Assembly: GCF_051401765.1 (NCBI RefSeq)
Contig: NW_027480480.1
Span: forward strand, 124,001 to 188,000
DNA length: 64,000 nt
DNA from: Calliopsis andreniformis
Lineage: Eukaryota; Arthropoda; Insecta; Hymenoptera; Andrenidae
Direction: 5' to 3'
Positions 1 to 13,521 of this stretch are shown piece by piece (within the stretch, counting starts at the first letter, position 1; each line of letters opens with the position of its first letter). Below the pieces are notes generated by a model. That model saw nothing but the letters and a program-made list of their open reading frames with translations, was not told the origin of the DNA and searched no databases. The position numbers and the translations under genes were made by a program.

Positions 1-841
1 AGGATTGAGGATTGAAGACTGAGTATTGATGATTGAAGATTGAGGATTGAGGATTGAGTATTGAGGATTGAGAATTGAGGATTGATTATTGAAGATTGAG
101 TATTGAGGATTGAAGATTGAGGATTGAGGATTGAGTATTGAGGATTGAGGATGAGGGCTGAGGGTTGCGGGTTGAGGTTAGAGGACTGAGGACAGAGGAT
201 TGAGGATTGAGAATTGAGGATTGAGGATTGAGTATTGAGAATTGAGGACTAATAGTTGAGTACTGAGGACTGAGGATTGAGGATTGAGTATTGAATATTG
301 AGGATTGGGTATTCAGGATTGAAGAATGAGGATTGAGGATTGAAGATTGAGGATTGAGGATTGAGTATTGAGGATTGAGAATTGAGGATTGATTATTGAA
401 GATTGAGTATTGAGGATTGAAGTTTGAGGGTTGAGGTCTGAGAATTGAGGATTGAGGATTGAAGATTGAGGATTGGGTGTTGAGGATTGAAGAATGAGGA
501 TTGAGGATTGAGGATTGAAGATTGAGGATTGAGGATTGAGGATGAGGGCTGAGAGTTGAGGATTGAGGTTTGAGGTCTGAGGATTGAGGGTTGAGGATTG
601 AGAGTTGAGGATTGAGGGTTGAAGATTGAAGATTGAGGATTGGGTATTGAGGACTGAAGAATGAGGATTGACGAATGACGATTGAGGATTGAGTATTGAA
701 GATTGAGTATTGAGGATTGAAGCCTGACGATTGAGGATTGAGGATAGAGGACTGAGGATTGAGGGTTGAGGATTGTAGATTGAGTATTGCGGATTGAAGA
801 TTGAGGATTGAGGATTGAGGATTGAGGATTCAGTGTTGCGT

Positions 842-900
842 GTTGAGGTTTGAGTATTGAATCCTGAGAATTCAGGATATTCTATTGAGTATTGAGAATT
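842..900 (+). repeat. Island A1 (GAATTC dyad, CC allele)
   Basis: Contains ATCCTGA-GAAT-TCAGGAT, a perfect 7-bp inverted repeat with a 4-base loop (861-878), followed by ATTCTATTGAG. It stays in heptad register with its flanks, so it is a set of diverged heptads, not an insertion. Confidence 0.85.
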
Positions 901-2410
901 GAGGATTGAAGATTGAGTATTGAGGATTGAAGATTGAGGATTGAGGATTGAGGATTGGGGATTGAGGATTGAGGATTGAAGATTGAGGATTGGGGATTGA
1001 GGATCGACGATTGAGGATTGAGGATTGAAGATTGAGGATTGAGGATTGCAGAATGAGTATTGAGGATTGAAGATTGAGGTTTGAGGATTGAGGATTGAGG
1101 ATTGAGCATTGAGTGTTGCGGATTGAGGATGAAGGATTGAAGATTGAGTATTGACGATTGAAGATTGAGGATTGAGGATTGAGGATTGAGGATTGAGGAT
1201 TGAGGATTGAGGATTGAAGATTGAGTATTGAGTATCGACGATTGAGGATTGAGGATTGAGGATTGAGAATTGAGGATTGAGGGTTGAGGATTGAAGATTG
1301 AGGATTGGGTATTGAGGATTGAAGAATGAGGATTGAGGAATGAGGATTGAGGATTGAGGATTGAAGATTGAGTGTTGAGGATTGAAGCCTGACGATTGAG
1401 GATTGAGGATTGAGGGTTGAGGATTGAGGACGGAGGATTGAAGATTGAGTATTGAGGATTGAAGATTGAGGTTTGAGGTTTGAGGACTGAGGATTGAGGA
1501 TTGAGTATTAAGGATTGAAGATTGAGGATTGAGGGCTGAGGATTGAGGACTGAAGATTGAGGATTGAGGATTGAGGATTGAAGACTGAGGGTTGGGTATT
1601 GAGGATTGAACATTGAGGATTGAGTGTTGAGGATTGAGGATTGAGGATTGAAGATTGAGGATTGGGTGTTGAGGATTGAAGAATGAGGATTGAGGATTGA
1701 GGATTGAAGATTGAGGATTGAGGATTGAGGATCAGGGCTGAGAGTTGAGGATTGAGGTTTGAGGTCTGAGGATTGAGGGTTGAGGATTGAGAGTTGAGGA
1801 TTGAGGGTTGAAGATTGAAGATTGGGGATTGGGTATTGAGGATTGAAGAATGAGGATTGACGAATGACGATTGAGGATTGAGGATTGAAGATTGAGGATT
1901 GGGTATTGAGGATTGAAGAATGAGGATTGAGGATTGAGGACTGAGGATTGAGGGTTGCAGATTGAGTATTGAGGATTGAAGATTGAGGGTTGTGGTCTGA
2001 GAATTGAGGATTGAGGATTGAAGATTGATGATTGGGTGTTGAGGATTGAAGAATGAGGATTGAGGATTGAGGATTGTGGATTGAGGATTGAAGATTGAGG
2101 ATTGGGTATTGCGGATTGAACATTGAAGATTGAGGATTGAGGATTGAGGATTGAGGATTGAGGACTGAAGATTGAATGTCGATGATTGAAGATTGAGGAT
2201 TGAGGATTGATGGTTGTGGATTGAGGACGAGGACTGAGGGTTGAGTATTGATGTTTGAGGTCTGAGGATTGAGGATTGAGGTTTGAGAATTGAGGATTGA
2301 GGATTGAGGATTGAGGATTGAAGATTGAGTATTGAGTATTGACGATTGAGGATTGAGGATTGAGTATTGAGGATTGAGGGTTGAAGGTTGAGGATTGCGG
2401 ACTGAGTGTT

Positions 2411-2554
2411 GAGGGTTGAGTGATGAGAATTGATGTTTGTGAATAGAGATTTGAAGATTGCAGATTGAGTATTGGGTATTGAAAACTGTGAATTGATGAT
2501 ATTCTATTAAGGATTCAGGATTGACATCTGATTGTTGAGGTCTGAGGTCTGAAG
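2411..2554 (+). repeat. Island B1 (144-bp B/C/D family)
   Basis: Starts GAGGGTTGAGTGATGAG. It passes GAAAACTGTGAATTGATG to the core GATATTCTATTAAGG at 2498, then TTGACATCTGATTG and a doubled GAGGTCT. It divides cleanly into heptads, so it is a diverged piece of the array. Confidence 0.85.
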
Positions 2555-3991
2555 ATTGAGGATTCAGAATTGAGGTTTGAGGACTGAGGATTGAGGATTG
2601 AGGATTGATGCTTCAGGATTGAGGATTTAGGGTTGAAGATTGAGGATTGAGGATTGAGGATGAGGGCTGAGGGTTGAGGATTGAGATTTGAGGACTTAGG
2701 ACTGAGGATTGAGAATTGAGAACTGAGGATTGAGGATTGAGGATTGAAGATTGAGGATTGGATATTGATGATTGAAGAATCAGGATTGAGGAATGAGGAT
2801 TGAGGATTGAGGATTGTGGATTGGGGATTGAAGATTGAGGATTGGGTATTGCGGATTGAACATTGAAGATTGAGGATTGAGGATTGAGGATTGAGGATTG
2901 AGGACTGAAGATTGAATATCGATGATTGAAGATTGAGGATTGAGGATTGATGGTTGTGGATTGAGGACGAGGACTGTGGGTTGAGTATTGATGTTTGAGG
3001 TCTGAGGATTGAGGATTGAGGATTGAGAATTGAGGATTGAGGATTGATGATTCAAGATTGAGGATTGAGGATTGAGGATGAGGGCTGAGAGTTTAGGATT
3101 GAGGTTTGAGGTCTGAGGATTGAGGGTTGAGGATTGAGAGTTGAGGATTCAGGGTTGAAGAGTGAAGATTGAGGATTGGGTATTGAGGATTGAAGAATGA
3201 GGATTGACGAATGACGATTGAGGATTGAGGATTGAAGATTGAGGATTGGGTATTGAGGATTGAAGAATGAGGATTTAGGATTGAGGACTGAGGATTGAGG
3301 GTTGCAGATTGAGTATTGAGGATTGAAGATTGAGGGTTGTGGTCTGAGAATTGAGGATTGAGGATTGAAGATTGATGATTGGGTGTTGAGGATTGAAGAA
3401 TGAGGATTGAGGATTGAGGATTGTGGATTGAGGATTGAAGATTGAGGATGGGGTATTGCGGATTGAACATTGAAGATTGAGGATTGAGGATTGAGGATTG
3501 AGGATTGAGGATTGAGGACTGAAGATTGAATGTCGATGATTGAAGATTGAGGATTGAGGGTTGATGGTTGTGGATTGAGGACGAGGACTGAGGGTTGAGT
3601 ATTGATGTTTGAGGTCTGAGGATTGAGGATTGAGGTTTGAGAATTGAGGATTGAGGATTGAGGATTCAAGATTGAGGATTGAGGATTGAGGATGAGGGCT
3701 GAGAGTTGAGGATTGAGGTTTGAGGTCTGAGGATTGAGGGTTGAGGATTGAGAGTTGAGGATTGAGGGTTGGAGATTGAAGATTGTGGATTGGGTATTGA
3801 GGATTGAAGAATGAGGATTGACGAATGACGATTGAGGATTTAGGATTGAAGATTGAGTATTGAGGATTGAAGCCTGACGATTGAGGATTGAGGATTGAGG
3901 ACTGAGGATTGAGGATGGAGGATTGAAGATTGAGTATTGAGGATTGAAGATTGAGGATTGAGGATTGAGGATTGAGGATTCAGGGTTGCGT

Positions 3992-4050
3992 GTTGAGGTT
4001 TGAGTATTGAATTCTGAGAATTCAGGATATTCTATTGAGTATTGAGAATT
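3992..4050 (+). repeat. Island A2 (TC allele, double GAATTC)
   Basis: The first arm reads ATTCTGA, which creates a second GAATTC at 4009 and a dyad GAATTCT-G-AGAATTC. Flank words are CAGGGTTGCG before it and GATTATTGAGGACTG after it. Confidence 0.85.
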
Positions 4051-4119
4051 GAGGATTGAAGATTGATTATTGAGGACTGAAGATTGAGGATTGAGGGTTG
4101 AAGATTGAGTATTGAGGAT

Positions 4120-4995
4120 TGAAGATTGAGGTTTGAGGTTTGAGGACTGAGGATTGAGGATTGAGTATTGAGGATTGAGGATTGAGGATTGAGGATTGAG
4201 GATTGAGGATTGAAGATTGAGGATTGGGTATTGCGGATTGAACATTGAGGATTGAGGATTGAGGATTGAGGATTGAGGATTGAGGATTGAGGACTGAAGA
4301 TTGAATATTGATACTTGAAGAATGAGGATTGAGGATTGATTGTTGTGGATTGAGGACGAGGACTGAGGGTTGAGTATTGATGTTTGAGGCCTGAGGATTC
4401 AGGATTGAGGATTCAGAATTGAGGTTTGAGGACTGAGGATTGAGGACTGAAGATTGAGGATTGAGGATTGAGGATTGAAGACTGAGGGTTGGGTATTGAG
4501 GATTGAACATTGAGGATTGAGTGTTGAGGATTGAGGATTGAGGATTGAGGATTGAGGATTGAGGATTGAGGATTGAAGAATGAGGATTGAGGATTGAGGA
4601 CTGAGGATTGAGGGTTGCAGATTGAGTATTGAGGATTGAAGTTTGAGGGTTGAGGTCTGAGAATTGAGGATTGAGGATTGAAGATTGAGGATTGGGTGTT
4701 GAGGATTGAAGAATGAGGATTGAGGATTGAGGATTGAAGATTGAGGATTGAGGATTGAAGATTGAGTATTGAGGATTGAAGCCTGACGATTGAGGATTGA
4801 GGATTGAGGATTGAGGATTGAAAATTGAGGATTGGGTATTGCGGATTGAACATTGAGGATTGAGGATTGAGGATTGAGGAATGAGGATTGAGGACTGAGG
4901 ACTGAAGATTGAATATTGATACTTGAAGAATGAGGATTGAGGATTGATTGTTGTGGATTGAGGACGAGGACTGAGGGTTGAGCATTGATGTTTGA
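4120..4995 (+). repeat. Dispersed copy of the 893-bp unit
   Basis: This stretch matches the 33.15-34.02 kb sequence at offset 29,030: the ATTCAGGATTGAGGAT landmark is at 4397 and 33427, with the AATATTGATACTTG marker nearby in both. It ends at GAGGCCTGAGG like the tandem units. It shows that the 893-bp unit type existed before its local amplification at 33-35 kb, or was copied across the array. Confidence 0.75.
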
Positions 4996-5070
4996 GGCCT
5001 GAGGATTGAGGATTGAGGATTGAGGATTGAAGACTGAGTATTGATGATTGAAGATTGAGGATTGAGTGCT

Positions 5071-5214
5071 GAGGGTTGAGTGGTGAAAATAGATGTTTGT
5101 GGATACAGGTTGGAGGATTGCAGATTGAGTATTGAGTATTGAAAGCTGTGAATTGAGGATATTCTACTGAGGATTGAGGAATGTCAACTGATTGTTGAGG
5201 ACTGAGGGCTGAAG
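5071..5214 (+). repeat. Island C1 (144-bp B/C/D family)
   Basis: Same length and alignment as B, but with GTGGTGAAAATAGATG, GGATACAGGTTGG, GAAAGCTGTG, core GGATATTCTACTGAGG at 5158, then GTCAACTGATTG. Confidence 0.85.
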
Positions 5215-5752
5215 ATTGAGGATTCAGGATTGAGGATTCAGAATTGAGGGTTGAGGACTGAGGATTGAAGAATGAGGATTGAGGATTGAGGACTGAGGAT
5301 TGAAGGTTGCAGATTGAGTATTGAGGATTGAAGTTTGAGGGTTGAGGTCTGAGAATTGAGGATTGAGGATTGAAGATTGAGGATTGGGTGTTGAGGATTG
5401 AAGAATGAGGATTGAGGATTGAGGATTGAAGATTGAGGATTGAGGATTGAGGATGAGGGCTGAGAGTTGAGGATTGAGGTTTGAGGTCTGCGGATTGAGG
5501 GTTGAGGATTGAGAGTTGAGGATTGAGGGTTGAAGATTGAAGATTGAGGATTGGGTATTGAGGACTGAAGAATGAGGATTGACGAATGACGATTGAGGAT
5601 TGAGGATTGAAGATTGGGTATTGAGGATTGAAGCCTGACGATTGAGGATTGAGGATAGAGGACTGAGGATTGAGGATGGAGGATTGTAGATTGAGTATTG
5701 CGGATTGAAGATTGAGGATTGAGGATTGAGGATTGAGGATTCAGTGTTGCGT

Positions 5753-5811
5753 GTTGAGGTTTGAGTATTGAATCCTGAGAATTCAGGATATTCTATTGAG
5801 TATTGAGAATT
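5753..5811 (+). repeat. Island A3 (CC allele)
   Basis: GAATTC at 5779 with the perfect ATCCTGA/TCAGGAT stem. Preceded by CAGTGTTGCG as in A1. Confidence 0.85.
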
Positions 5812-6468
5812 GAGGATTGAAGATTGAGTGTTGAGGATTGAAGATTGAGGATTGAGGATTGAGGATTGGGGATTGAGGATTGAGGATTGAAGATTGAGCA
5901 TTGGGGATTGAGGATCGACGATTGAGGATTGAGGATTGGAGATTGAGGATTGAGGATTGCAGAATGAGTATTGAGGATTCAGAATTGAGGTTTGAGGACT
6001 GAGGATTGAGGATTGAGGGTTGATGCTTCAGGATTGAGGATTGAGGGTTGAAGATTGAGGATTGAGGGTTGAGGATGAGGGCTGAGGGTTGAGGATTGAG
6101 ATTTGAGGACTTAGGACTGAGGATTGAGGATTGAGAATTGAGGATTGAGGATTGAGGATTGAAGATTGAGGATTGGGTATTGAGGATTGAAGAATGAGGA
6201 TTGAGGAATGAGGATTGAGGATTGAGGATTGAAGATTGAGTGTTGAGGATTGAAGCCTGACGATTGAGGATTGAGGATTGAGGGTTGAGGATTGAGGATT
6301 GAGGATTGAAGACTGAGTATTGACGATTGAAGATTGAGGATTGAGGACTGAGGATTGAGGATTGAGGATTGAGGATTGAAGATTGAGTATTGAGTATTGA
6401 CGATTGAGGATTGAGGATTGAGTATTGAGGATTGAGGGTTGAATATTGAGGATTGCGGACTGAGTGTT

Positions 6469-6612
6469 GAGGGTTGAGTGATGAGAATTGATGTTTGTGA
6501 ATAGAGATTTGAAGATTGCAGATTGAGTATTGGGTATTGAAAACTGTGAATTGATGATATTCTATTAAGGATTCAGGATTGACGTCTGATTGTTGAGGTC
6601 TGAGGTCTGAAG
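6469..6612 (+). repeat. Island B2
   Basis: Core at 6556. It reads TTGACGTCTG where most B copies have TTGACATCTG. Confidence 0.85.
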
Positions 6613-7529
6613 ATTGAGGATTCAGAATTGTGGTTTGAGGACTGAGGATTGAGGATTGAGGATTGATGCTTCAGGATTGAGGATTTAGGGTTGAAGATTG
6701 AGGATTGAGGATTGAGGATGAGGGCTGAGGGTTGAGGATTGAGATTTGAGGACTTAGGACTGAGGATTGAGGATTGAGAATTGAGGATTGAGGATTGAGG
6801 ATTGAAGATTGAGGATTGGATATTGATGATTGAAGAATGAGGGTTGAGGAATGAGGATTGAGGATTGAGGATTGTGGATTGAGGATTGAAGATTGAGGAT
6901 TGGGTATTGCGGATTGAACATTGAAGATTGAGGATTGAGGATTGAGGATTGAGGATTGAGGACTGTAGATTGAATATCGATGATTGAAAATTGAGGATTG
7001 AGGATTGATGGTTGTGGATTGAGGACGAGGACTGTGGGTTGAGTATTGATGTTTGAGGTCTGAGGATTGACGATTGAGGATTGAGAATTGAGGATTGAGG
7101 ATTGAGGATTCAAGATTGAGGATTGAGGATTGAGGATGAGGGCTGAGAGTTTAGGATTGAGGTTTGAGGTCTGAGGATTGAGGGTTGAGGATTGAGAGTT
7201 GAGGATTCAGGGATGAAGATTGAAGATTGAGGATTGGGTATTGAGGATTGAAGAATGAGGATTGACGAATGACGATTGAGGATTGAGGATTGAAGATTGA
7301 GGTTTGAGGATTGAGGATTGAGGATTGAGCATTGAGGGTTGCGGATTGAGGATTGAGGATTGAAGATTGAGTATTGACGATTGCAGATTGAGGATTGAGG
7401 ATTGAGGATTGAGGATTGAGGATTGAGGATTGAGGATTGATGATTGAGTATTGAGTATTGACGATTGAGGATTGAGGATTGAGTATTGAGGATTGAGGGT
7501 TGAAGGTTGAGGATTGCGGACTGAGTGTT

Positions 7530-7673
7530 GAGGGTTGAGTGATGAGAATTGATGTTTGTGAATAGAGATTTGAAGATTGCAGATTGAGTATTGGGTATTG
7601 AAAACTGTGAGTTGATGATATTCTATTAAGGATTCAGGATTGACATCTGATTGTTAAGGTCTGAGGTCTGAAG
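7530..7673 (+). repeat. Island B3
   Basis: Core at 7617. Private changes are GTGAGTTGATG before the core and GATTGTTAAGG after it. It is 1,061 bp from B2 with no other island between. Confidence 0.85.
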
Positions 7674-8334
7674 ATTGAGGATTCAGAATTGAGGTTTGAG
7701 GACTGAGGATTGAGGATTGAGGGTTTATGCTTCAGGATTGAGGATTGAGTGTTGAAGATTGAGGATTGAGGATTGAGGATGAGGGCTGAGGGTTGAGGAT
7801 TGAGATTTGAGGACTTAGGACTGGGGATTGAGGATTGAGAATTGAGGATTGAGGATTGAGGATTGAAGATTGAGGATTGGGTATTGAGGATTGAAGAATG
7901 AGGATTGAGGAATGAGGATTGAGGATTGAGGATTGAAGATTGAGTATTGAGGATTGAAGCCTGACGATTGAGGATTGAGGATTGAGGGTTGTGGATTGAG
8001 GACTGAGGATTGAAGATTGAGTATTGAGGATTGAAGATTGAGGTTTGAGGTTTGAGGACTGAGGATTGAGGGTTGAGTATTGAGGATTGAGGATTGAGGA
8101 TTGAGGATTGAGGATTGAGGATTGAAGATTGAGGATTGGGTATTGCGGATTGAACATTGAGGATTGAGGATTGAGGATTGAGGATTGAGGATTGAGGACT
8201 GAGGACTGAAGATTGAATATTGATACTTGAAGAATGAGGATTGAGGATTGATTGTTGTGGATTGAGGACGAGGACTGAGGGTTGAGTATTGATGTTTGAG
8301 GCCTGAGGATTGAGGATTGAGGATTGAAGATTGA

Positions 8335-9452
8335 GGATTGTGTATTGAGGATTGAAGAATGAGGATTGAGGATTGAGGATTGAGGATTGAGGATTGAAGG
8401 CTGTGTATTGATGATTGAAGATTGAGGATTGAGGATTGAGTATTGAGGATTGAGAATTGAGGATTGATTATTGAAGATTGAGTATTGAGGATTGAAGATT
8501 GAGGATTGAGGATTGAGTATTGAGGATTGAGGATTGAAGACTGAGTATTGATGATTGAAGATTGAGGATTGAGGATTGAGTATTGAGGATTGAGAATTGA
8601 GGATTGATTATTGAAGATTGAGTATTGAGGATTGAAGATTGAGGATTGAGGATTGAGTGTTGAGGATTGAAGATTGAGTATTGAGGATTGAAGATTGAGG
8701 ATTGAGGTCTGAGAATTGAGGATTGAGGATTGAAGATTGAGGATTGGGTGTTGAGGATTGAAGAATGAGGATTGAGGATTGAGGATTGTGGATTGAGGAT
8801 TGAAGATTGAGGATTGGGTATTGAGGATTGAAGAATGAGGATTGAGGATTGAGGACTGAGGATTGAGGGTTGCAGATTGAGTATTGAGGATTGAAGATTG
8901 AGGGTTGTGTTCTGAGAATTGAGGATTGAGGATTGAAGATTGAGGATTAGGTGTTGAGGATTGAAGAATGAGGATTGAGGATTGAGGATTGTGGATTGAG
9001 GATTGAAGATTGAGGATTGGGTATTGCGGATTGAACATTGAAGATTGAGGATTGAGGATTGAGGATTGAGGATTGCGGACTGAAGATTGAATATCGATGA
9101 TTGAAGATTGAGGATTGAGGATTGATGGTTGTGGATTGAGGACGAGGACTGAGGGTTGAGTATTGATGTTTGAGGTCTGAGGATTGAGGATTGAGGATTG
9201 AGAATTGAGGATTGAGGATTGAGGATTCAAGATTGAGGATTGAGGATTGAGGATGAGGGCTGAGAGTTGAGGATTGAGGTTTGAGGTCTGAGGATTGAGG
9301 GTTGAGGATTGAGAGTTGAGGATTGAGGGTTGAAGATTGAAGATTGAGGATTGGGTATTGAGGATTGAAGAATGAGGATTGACGAATGACGATTGAGGAT
9401 TGAGGATTGAAGTTTGAGTATTGAGGATTGAAGCCTGACGATTGAGGATTGA
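8335..9452 (+). repeat. 1.1-kb block duplicated at +1,930 bp (copy 1)
   Basis: Landmarks here recur 1,930 bp downstream: the ATTGATGATTG following GAAG.CTGTGT lies at 8407 and 10337, and the GATTCAAG junction near 9,230 recurs near 11,160. The two copies differ by scattered substitutions, and the second lacks some heptads near its left edge. Matching stops near 9,452, where copy 1 continues with GAGGATTGAGGACTG and copy 2 with GAGAATTGATG. Confidence 0.75.
8407..8686 (+). repeat. 140-bp local tandem duplication
   Basis: The segment starting ATTGATGATTGAAG at 8407 is repeated from 8547. The step of 140 bp is exactly 20 heptads, so the duplication kept register. The same pair is also present inside the 1,930-bp copy downstream (from 10337), so it predates that duplication. 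Confidence 0.75.
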
Positions 9453-9559
9453 GGATTGAGGACTGAGGATTGAGGATGGAGGATTGAAGATTGAGTATTG
9501 AGGATTGAAGATTGAGGATTGAGGATTGAGGATTGAGGATTGAGGATTCAGGGTTGCGT

Positions 9560-9618
9560 GTTGAGGTTTGAGTATTGAATTCTGAGAATTCAGGATATTC
9601 TATTGAGTGTTGAGAATT
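9560..9618 (+). repeat. Island A4 (TC allele)
   Basis: GAATTC sites at 9577 and 9586. Followed by GAGTGTTGAG, a change shared only with A8, its copy at +10,642 bp. Confidence 0.85.
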
Positions 9619-10264
9619 GAGGGTTGAAGATTGATTATTGAGGACTGAAGATTGAGGATTGAGGATTGAGGATTGGGGATTGAGGATTGAGGATTGAAGG
9701 TTGAGGATTCGGGATTGAGGATCGACGATTGAGGATTGAGGATTGAAGATTGAGGATTGAGGATTGCAGATTGAGTATTGAGGATTGAAGATTGAGGTTT
9801 GAGGATTGAGGATTGAGGATTGAGCATTGAGGGTTGCGGATTGAGGATTGAGGATTGAAGATTGAGTATTGACGATTGAAGATTGAGGATTGAGGATTGA
9901 GAATTGAGGATTGAGGATTGAGGATTGAAGATTGAGGATTGGGTATTGAGGATTGAAGAATGAGGATTGAGGAATGAGGATTGAGGATTGAGGATTGAAG
10001 ATTAAGAATTGAGGATTGAAGCCTGACGATTGAGGATTGAGGATTGAGGGTTGAGGATTGAGGACGGAGGATTGAAGATTGAGTATTGAGGATTGAAGAT
10101 TGAGGTTTGAGGTTTGAGGACTGAGGATTGAGGATTGAGTATTGAGGATTGAGGATTGAGGATTGAGGATTGAGGATTGAGGATTGAAGATTGAGGATTG
10201 GGTATTGCGGATTGAACATTGAGGATTGACGATTGAGGATTGAGGATTGAGGATTGAGTATTGA

Positions 10265-11382
10265 GAATTGTGTATTGAGGATTGAAGAATGAGGATTGAG
10301 GATCGAGGATTGAGGATTGAGGATTGAAGACTGTGTATTGATGATTGAAGATTGAGGATTGAGGATTGAGTATTGAGGATTGAGAATTGAGGATTGATTA
10401 TTGAAGATTGAGTATTGAGGATTGAAGATTGAGGATTGAGGATTGAGTATTGAGGATTGAGGATTGAAGACTGAGTATTGATGATTGAAGATTGAGGATT
10501 GAGGATTGAGTATTGAGGATTGAGAATTGAGGATTGATTATTGAAGATTGAGTATTGGGGATTGAAGGTTGAGGATTGAGGATTGAGTGTTGAGGATTGA
10601 AGGTTGAGTATTGAGGATTGAAGATTGAGGATTGAGGTCTGAGAATTGAGGATTGAGGATTGAAGATTGAGGATTGGGTGTTGAGGATTGAAGAATGAGG
10701 ATTGAGGATTGAGGATTGTGGATTGAGGATTGAAGATTGAGGATTGGGTATTGAGGATTGAAGAATGAGGATTGAGGATTGAGGACTGAGGATTGATGGT
10801 TGCAGATTGAGTATTGAGGATTGAAGATTGAGGGTTGTGGTCTGAGAATTGAGGATTGAGGATTGAAGATTGAGGATTGGGTGTTGAGGATTGAAGAATG
10901 AGGATTGAGGATTGAGGATTGTGGATTGAGGATTGACGATTGAGGATTGGGTATTGCGGATTGAACATTGAAGATTGAGGATTGAGGATTGAGGATTGAG
11001 GATTGAGGACTGAAGATTGAATATCGATGATTGAAGATTGAGGATTGAGGATTGATGATTGTGGATTGAGGACGAGAACTGAGGGTTGCGTATTGATGTT
11101 TGAGGTCTGAGGATTGAGGATTGAGGATTGAGAATTGAGGATTGAGGATTGAGGATTCAAGATTGAGGATTGAGGATTGAGGATGAGGGCTGAGAGTTGA
11201 GGATTGAGGTTTGAGGTCTGAGGATTGAGGGTTGTGGATTGAGAGTTGATGATTGAGGGTTGAAGATTGAAGATTGAGGATTGGGTATTGAGGATTGAAG
11301 AATGAGGATTGACGAATGACGGTTGAGGATTGAGGATTGAAGATTGAGTATTGAGGATTGAAGCCTGACGATTGAGGATTGA
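10265..11382 (+). repeat. 1.1-kb block duplicated at +1,930 bp (copy 2)
   Basis: Downstream partner of the block at 8,335. It carries private changes such as GATGGTTGCAG near 10,795 and GAGGACGAGAACTG near 11,070, so it is older than the 4,028-bp and 5,117-bp duplications. Confidence 0.75.
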
Positions 11383-11531
11383 GAATTGATGATTGAGGGT
11401 TGAAGATTGAAGATTGAGGGTTGGGTATTGAGGATTGAGGAATGAGGATTGAGGATTGAGGATTGAAGATTGAGTATTGAGGATTGAGGCCTGACGATTG
11501 AGGATTGAGGATTGAAGATTGAGGGTTGAGT

Positions 11532-11590
11532 GTCGAGGTTTGAGTATTGAATCCTGAGAATTCAGGATATTCTATTGAGTATTGAGAATT
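11532..11590 (+). repeat. Island A5 (CC allele)
   Basis: GAATTC at 11558. Preceded by GTCGAGG in place of GTTGAGG, a variant shared with A6 and A7. It lies just left of the first 4,028-bp unit. Confidence 0.85.
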
Positions 11591-12507
11591 GAGGATTGAT
11601 GGTTGAGTATTGAGGATTAAGGATTGAGGATTGAGGATTGAGTATTGAGTACTGAGGATTGAGGATTGAAGATTGAACATTGATGATTGAAGATTGAGGA
11701 TCGACGATTGATGGTTGTGGATTGAGGACGAGGACTGAGGGTTGAGTATTGATGTTTGAGGTCTTGAGGATTGAGGATTGAGGATTGAGATTGGAGGATT
11801 GAGGGTTGAGGATTGAAGATTGAGGATTGGGTGTTGAGGATTGATGAATGGGATTGAGGATTGAGGATTGAGGGTTGAGGATTAAAGATTGAGTATTGAG
11901 GATTGAAGGTTGAGGATTGAGGTCTGAGGATTGAGGATTGAGGATTGAAGATTGAGGATTGGGAGTTGAGGATTGATGAATGAGTATTGAGGATTGAGGA
12001 TTGAGGATTGAAGATTGAGGATTGGGAGTTGAGGATTGAGGATTGAAGATACAGGATTGGGTATTGAGGATTGAAGAATGAGGATTGAAGATTGAGGATT
12101 GGGTGTTGAGGATTGATGAATGGGATTGAGGATTGAGGATTGAGGATTGAGGATTGAATATTGAGTATAGAGGATTGAATATTGAGGATTGAGGATTGAG
12201 GGTTGAGGATTGAGGACGTGGACTGACGGTTGAGGATTGAGGTTTGAGGTTTGAGGATTGAGAATTTTGGATTGAGGCCTGAGGATGAGGGCTGATGGTT
12301 GAGGATTGAGGTTTGAGGACTGAGGTCTGGGGACTGAGGATTGAGTATTGAGGATTGAGGATTGAGGATTGAAGATTGAGGATTGGGTATAGAGGATTGA
12401 AGAATGAGGATTGAGGAATGAGGATTGAGGATTGAGGATTGAAGATTGAGTATTGAGGATTGAAGCCTGACGATTGAGGATTGAGGATTGAAGATTGAGG
12501 GTTGAGT

Positions 12508-12566
12508 GTCGAGGTTTGAGTATTGAATCCTGAGAATTCAGGATATTCTATTGAGTATTGAGAATT
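12508..12566 (+). repeat. Island A6 (CC allele, first island of 4,028-bp unit 1)
   Basis: GAATTC at 12534 with the GTCGAGG left flank. Its flanks closely match those of A5, 976 bp upstream. Confidence 0.85.
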
Positions 12567-13521
12567 GAGGATTGATGGTTGAGTATTGAGGATTAAGGAT
12601 TGAGGATTGAGGATTGAGTATTGAGGACTGAGGATTGCCGATTGCATATTGAGTATTGAGGATTGAAGATTGAGGGTTGAGGATTATGGATTGAGGATTG
12701 AGCATTGAGGATAGAGGATTGAGGATTGAGGATTGAAGATTGAGTATTGAGGATTGAAGATTGAGGATTGAGGATTGAGTATTGAGGACTGAGGATAGAG
12801 GATTGAAGATTGAACATTGATGATTGAAGATTGAGGATCGAGGATTGATGGTTGTGGATTGAGGACGAGGACTGAGGGTTGAGTATTGACGTTTGAGGTC
12901 TGAGGATTGAGGATTGAGGATTGAGAATTGTGGATTGAGGATTGAGGATTGAAGATTGAGGATTGGGTGTTGAGGATTGATGAATGGGATTGAGGATTGA
13001 GGATTGAGGATTGAGGATTGAATATTGAGTATAGAGGATTGAATATTGAGGATTGAGGATTGAGGGTTGAGGATTGAGGACGTGGACTGACGGTTGAGGA
13101 TTGAGGTTTGAGGTTTGAGGATTGAGAATTTTGGATTGAGGCCTGAGGATGAGGGCTGATGGTTGAGGATTGAGGTTTGAGGACTGAGGTCTGGGGATTC
13201 AGGATTGAGTATTGAGGATTGAGGAATGAGGATTGAAGATTGAGGATTGGGTATTGAGGATTGTAGAATGTGGTTTGAGGATTGAGGATTGAGGATTGAG
13301 TATTGGAGATTGAGTAGTGAGGATTGAAGTCTGACGATTGAGGATTGAGGATTGAGGATTGAAGATTGAGTATTGAGGATTGAAAATTGAGGATTGAGGA
13401 TTGACGATTCAGGATTGATGATTGAGGATTGAGGATTGAGTATTGAGGATTGAAGATTGAGGATTGAGAATTGAGGATTGAGGATTGAGGGTTGAAGGTT
13501 GAGGATTGCGGACTGAGTGTA

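Larger units (their letters stand above)
1..11710 (+). repeat. Type 1 satellite, irregular left segment
   Basis: Heptads with landmark islands in the order A, B, A, C, A, B, B, A, A. No single long period fits. It contains a 1,930-bp-offset duplication (8.3-9.45 kb and 10.3-11.4 kb), a local 140-bp tandem duplication near 8.4-8.7 kb, and a dispersed copy of the 893-bp unit at about 4.1-5.0 kb. The cassette with GTTGTGGATT followed by GAGGACGAGGACTGAG recurs often, for example near 2.2, 2.95, 3.55, 4.3, 4.95, 7.0, 8.25 and 9.1 kb. Each of these shows the same 6-bp unit AGGACG. Confidence 0.85.

Noticed and set aside
842..900. A-island hairpin as a transcription terminator
   Set aside because: There is no gene upstream and no T-tract after the stem. 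The dyad is kept as a possible binding or break site only.
2521..2545. Promoter-like TTGACA in B and D islands
   Set aside because: TTGACATCTGATTG arises from one heptad variant. No TATAAT-like element lies at a suitable distance and no gene follows.
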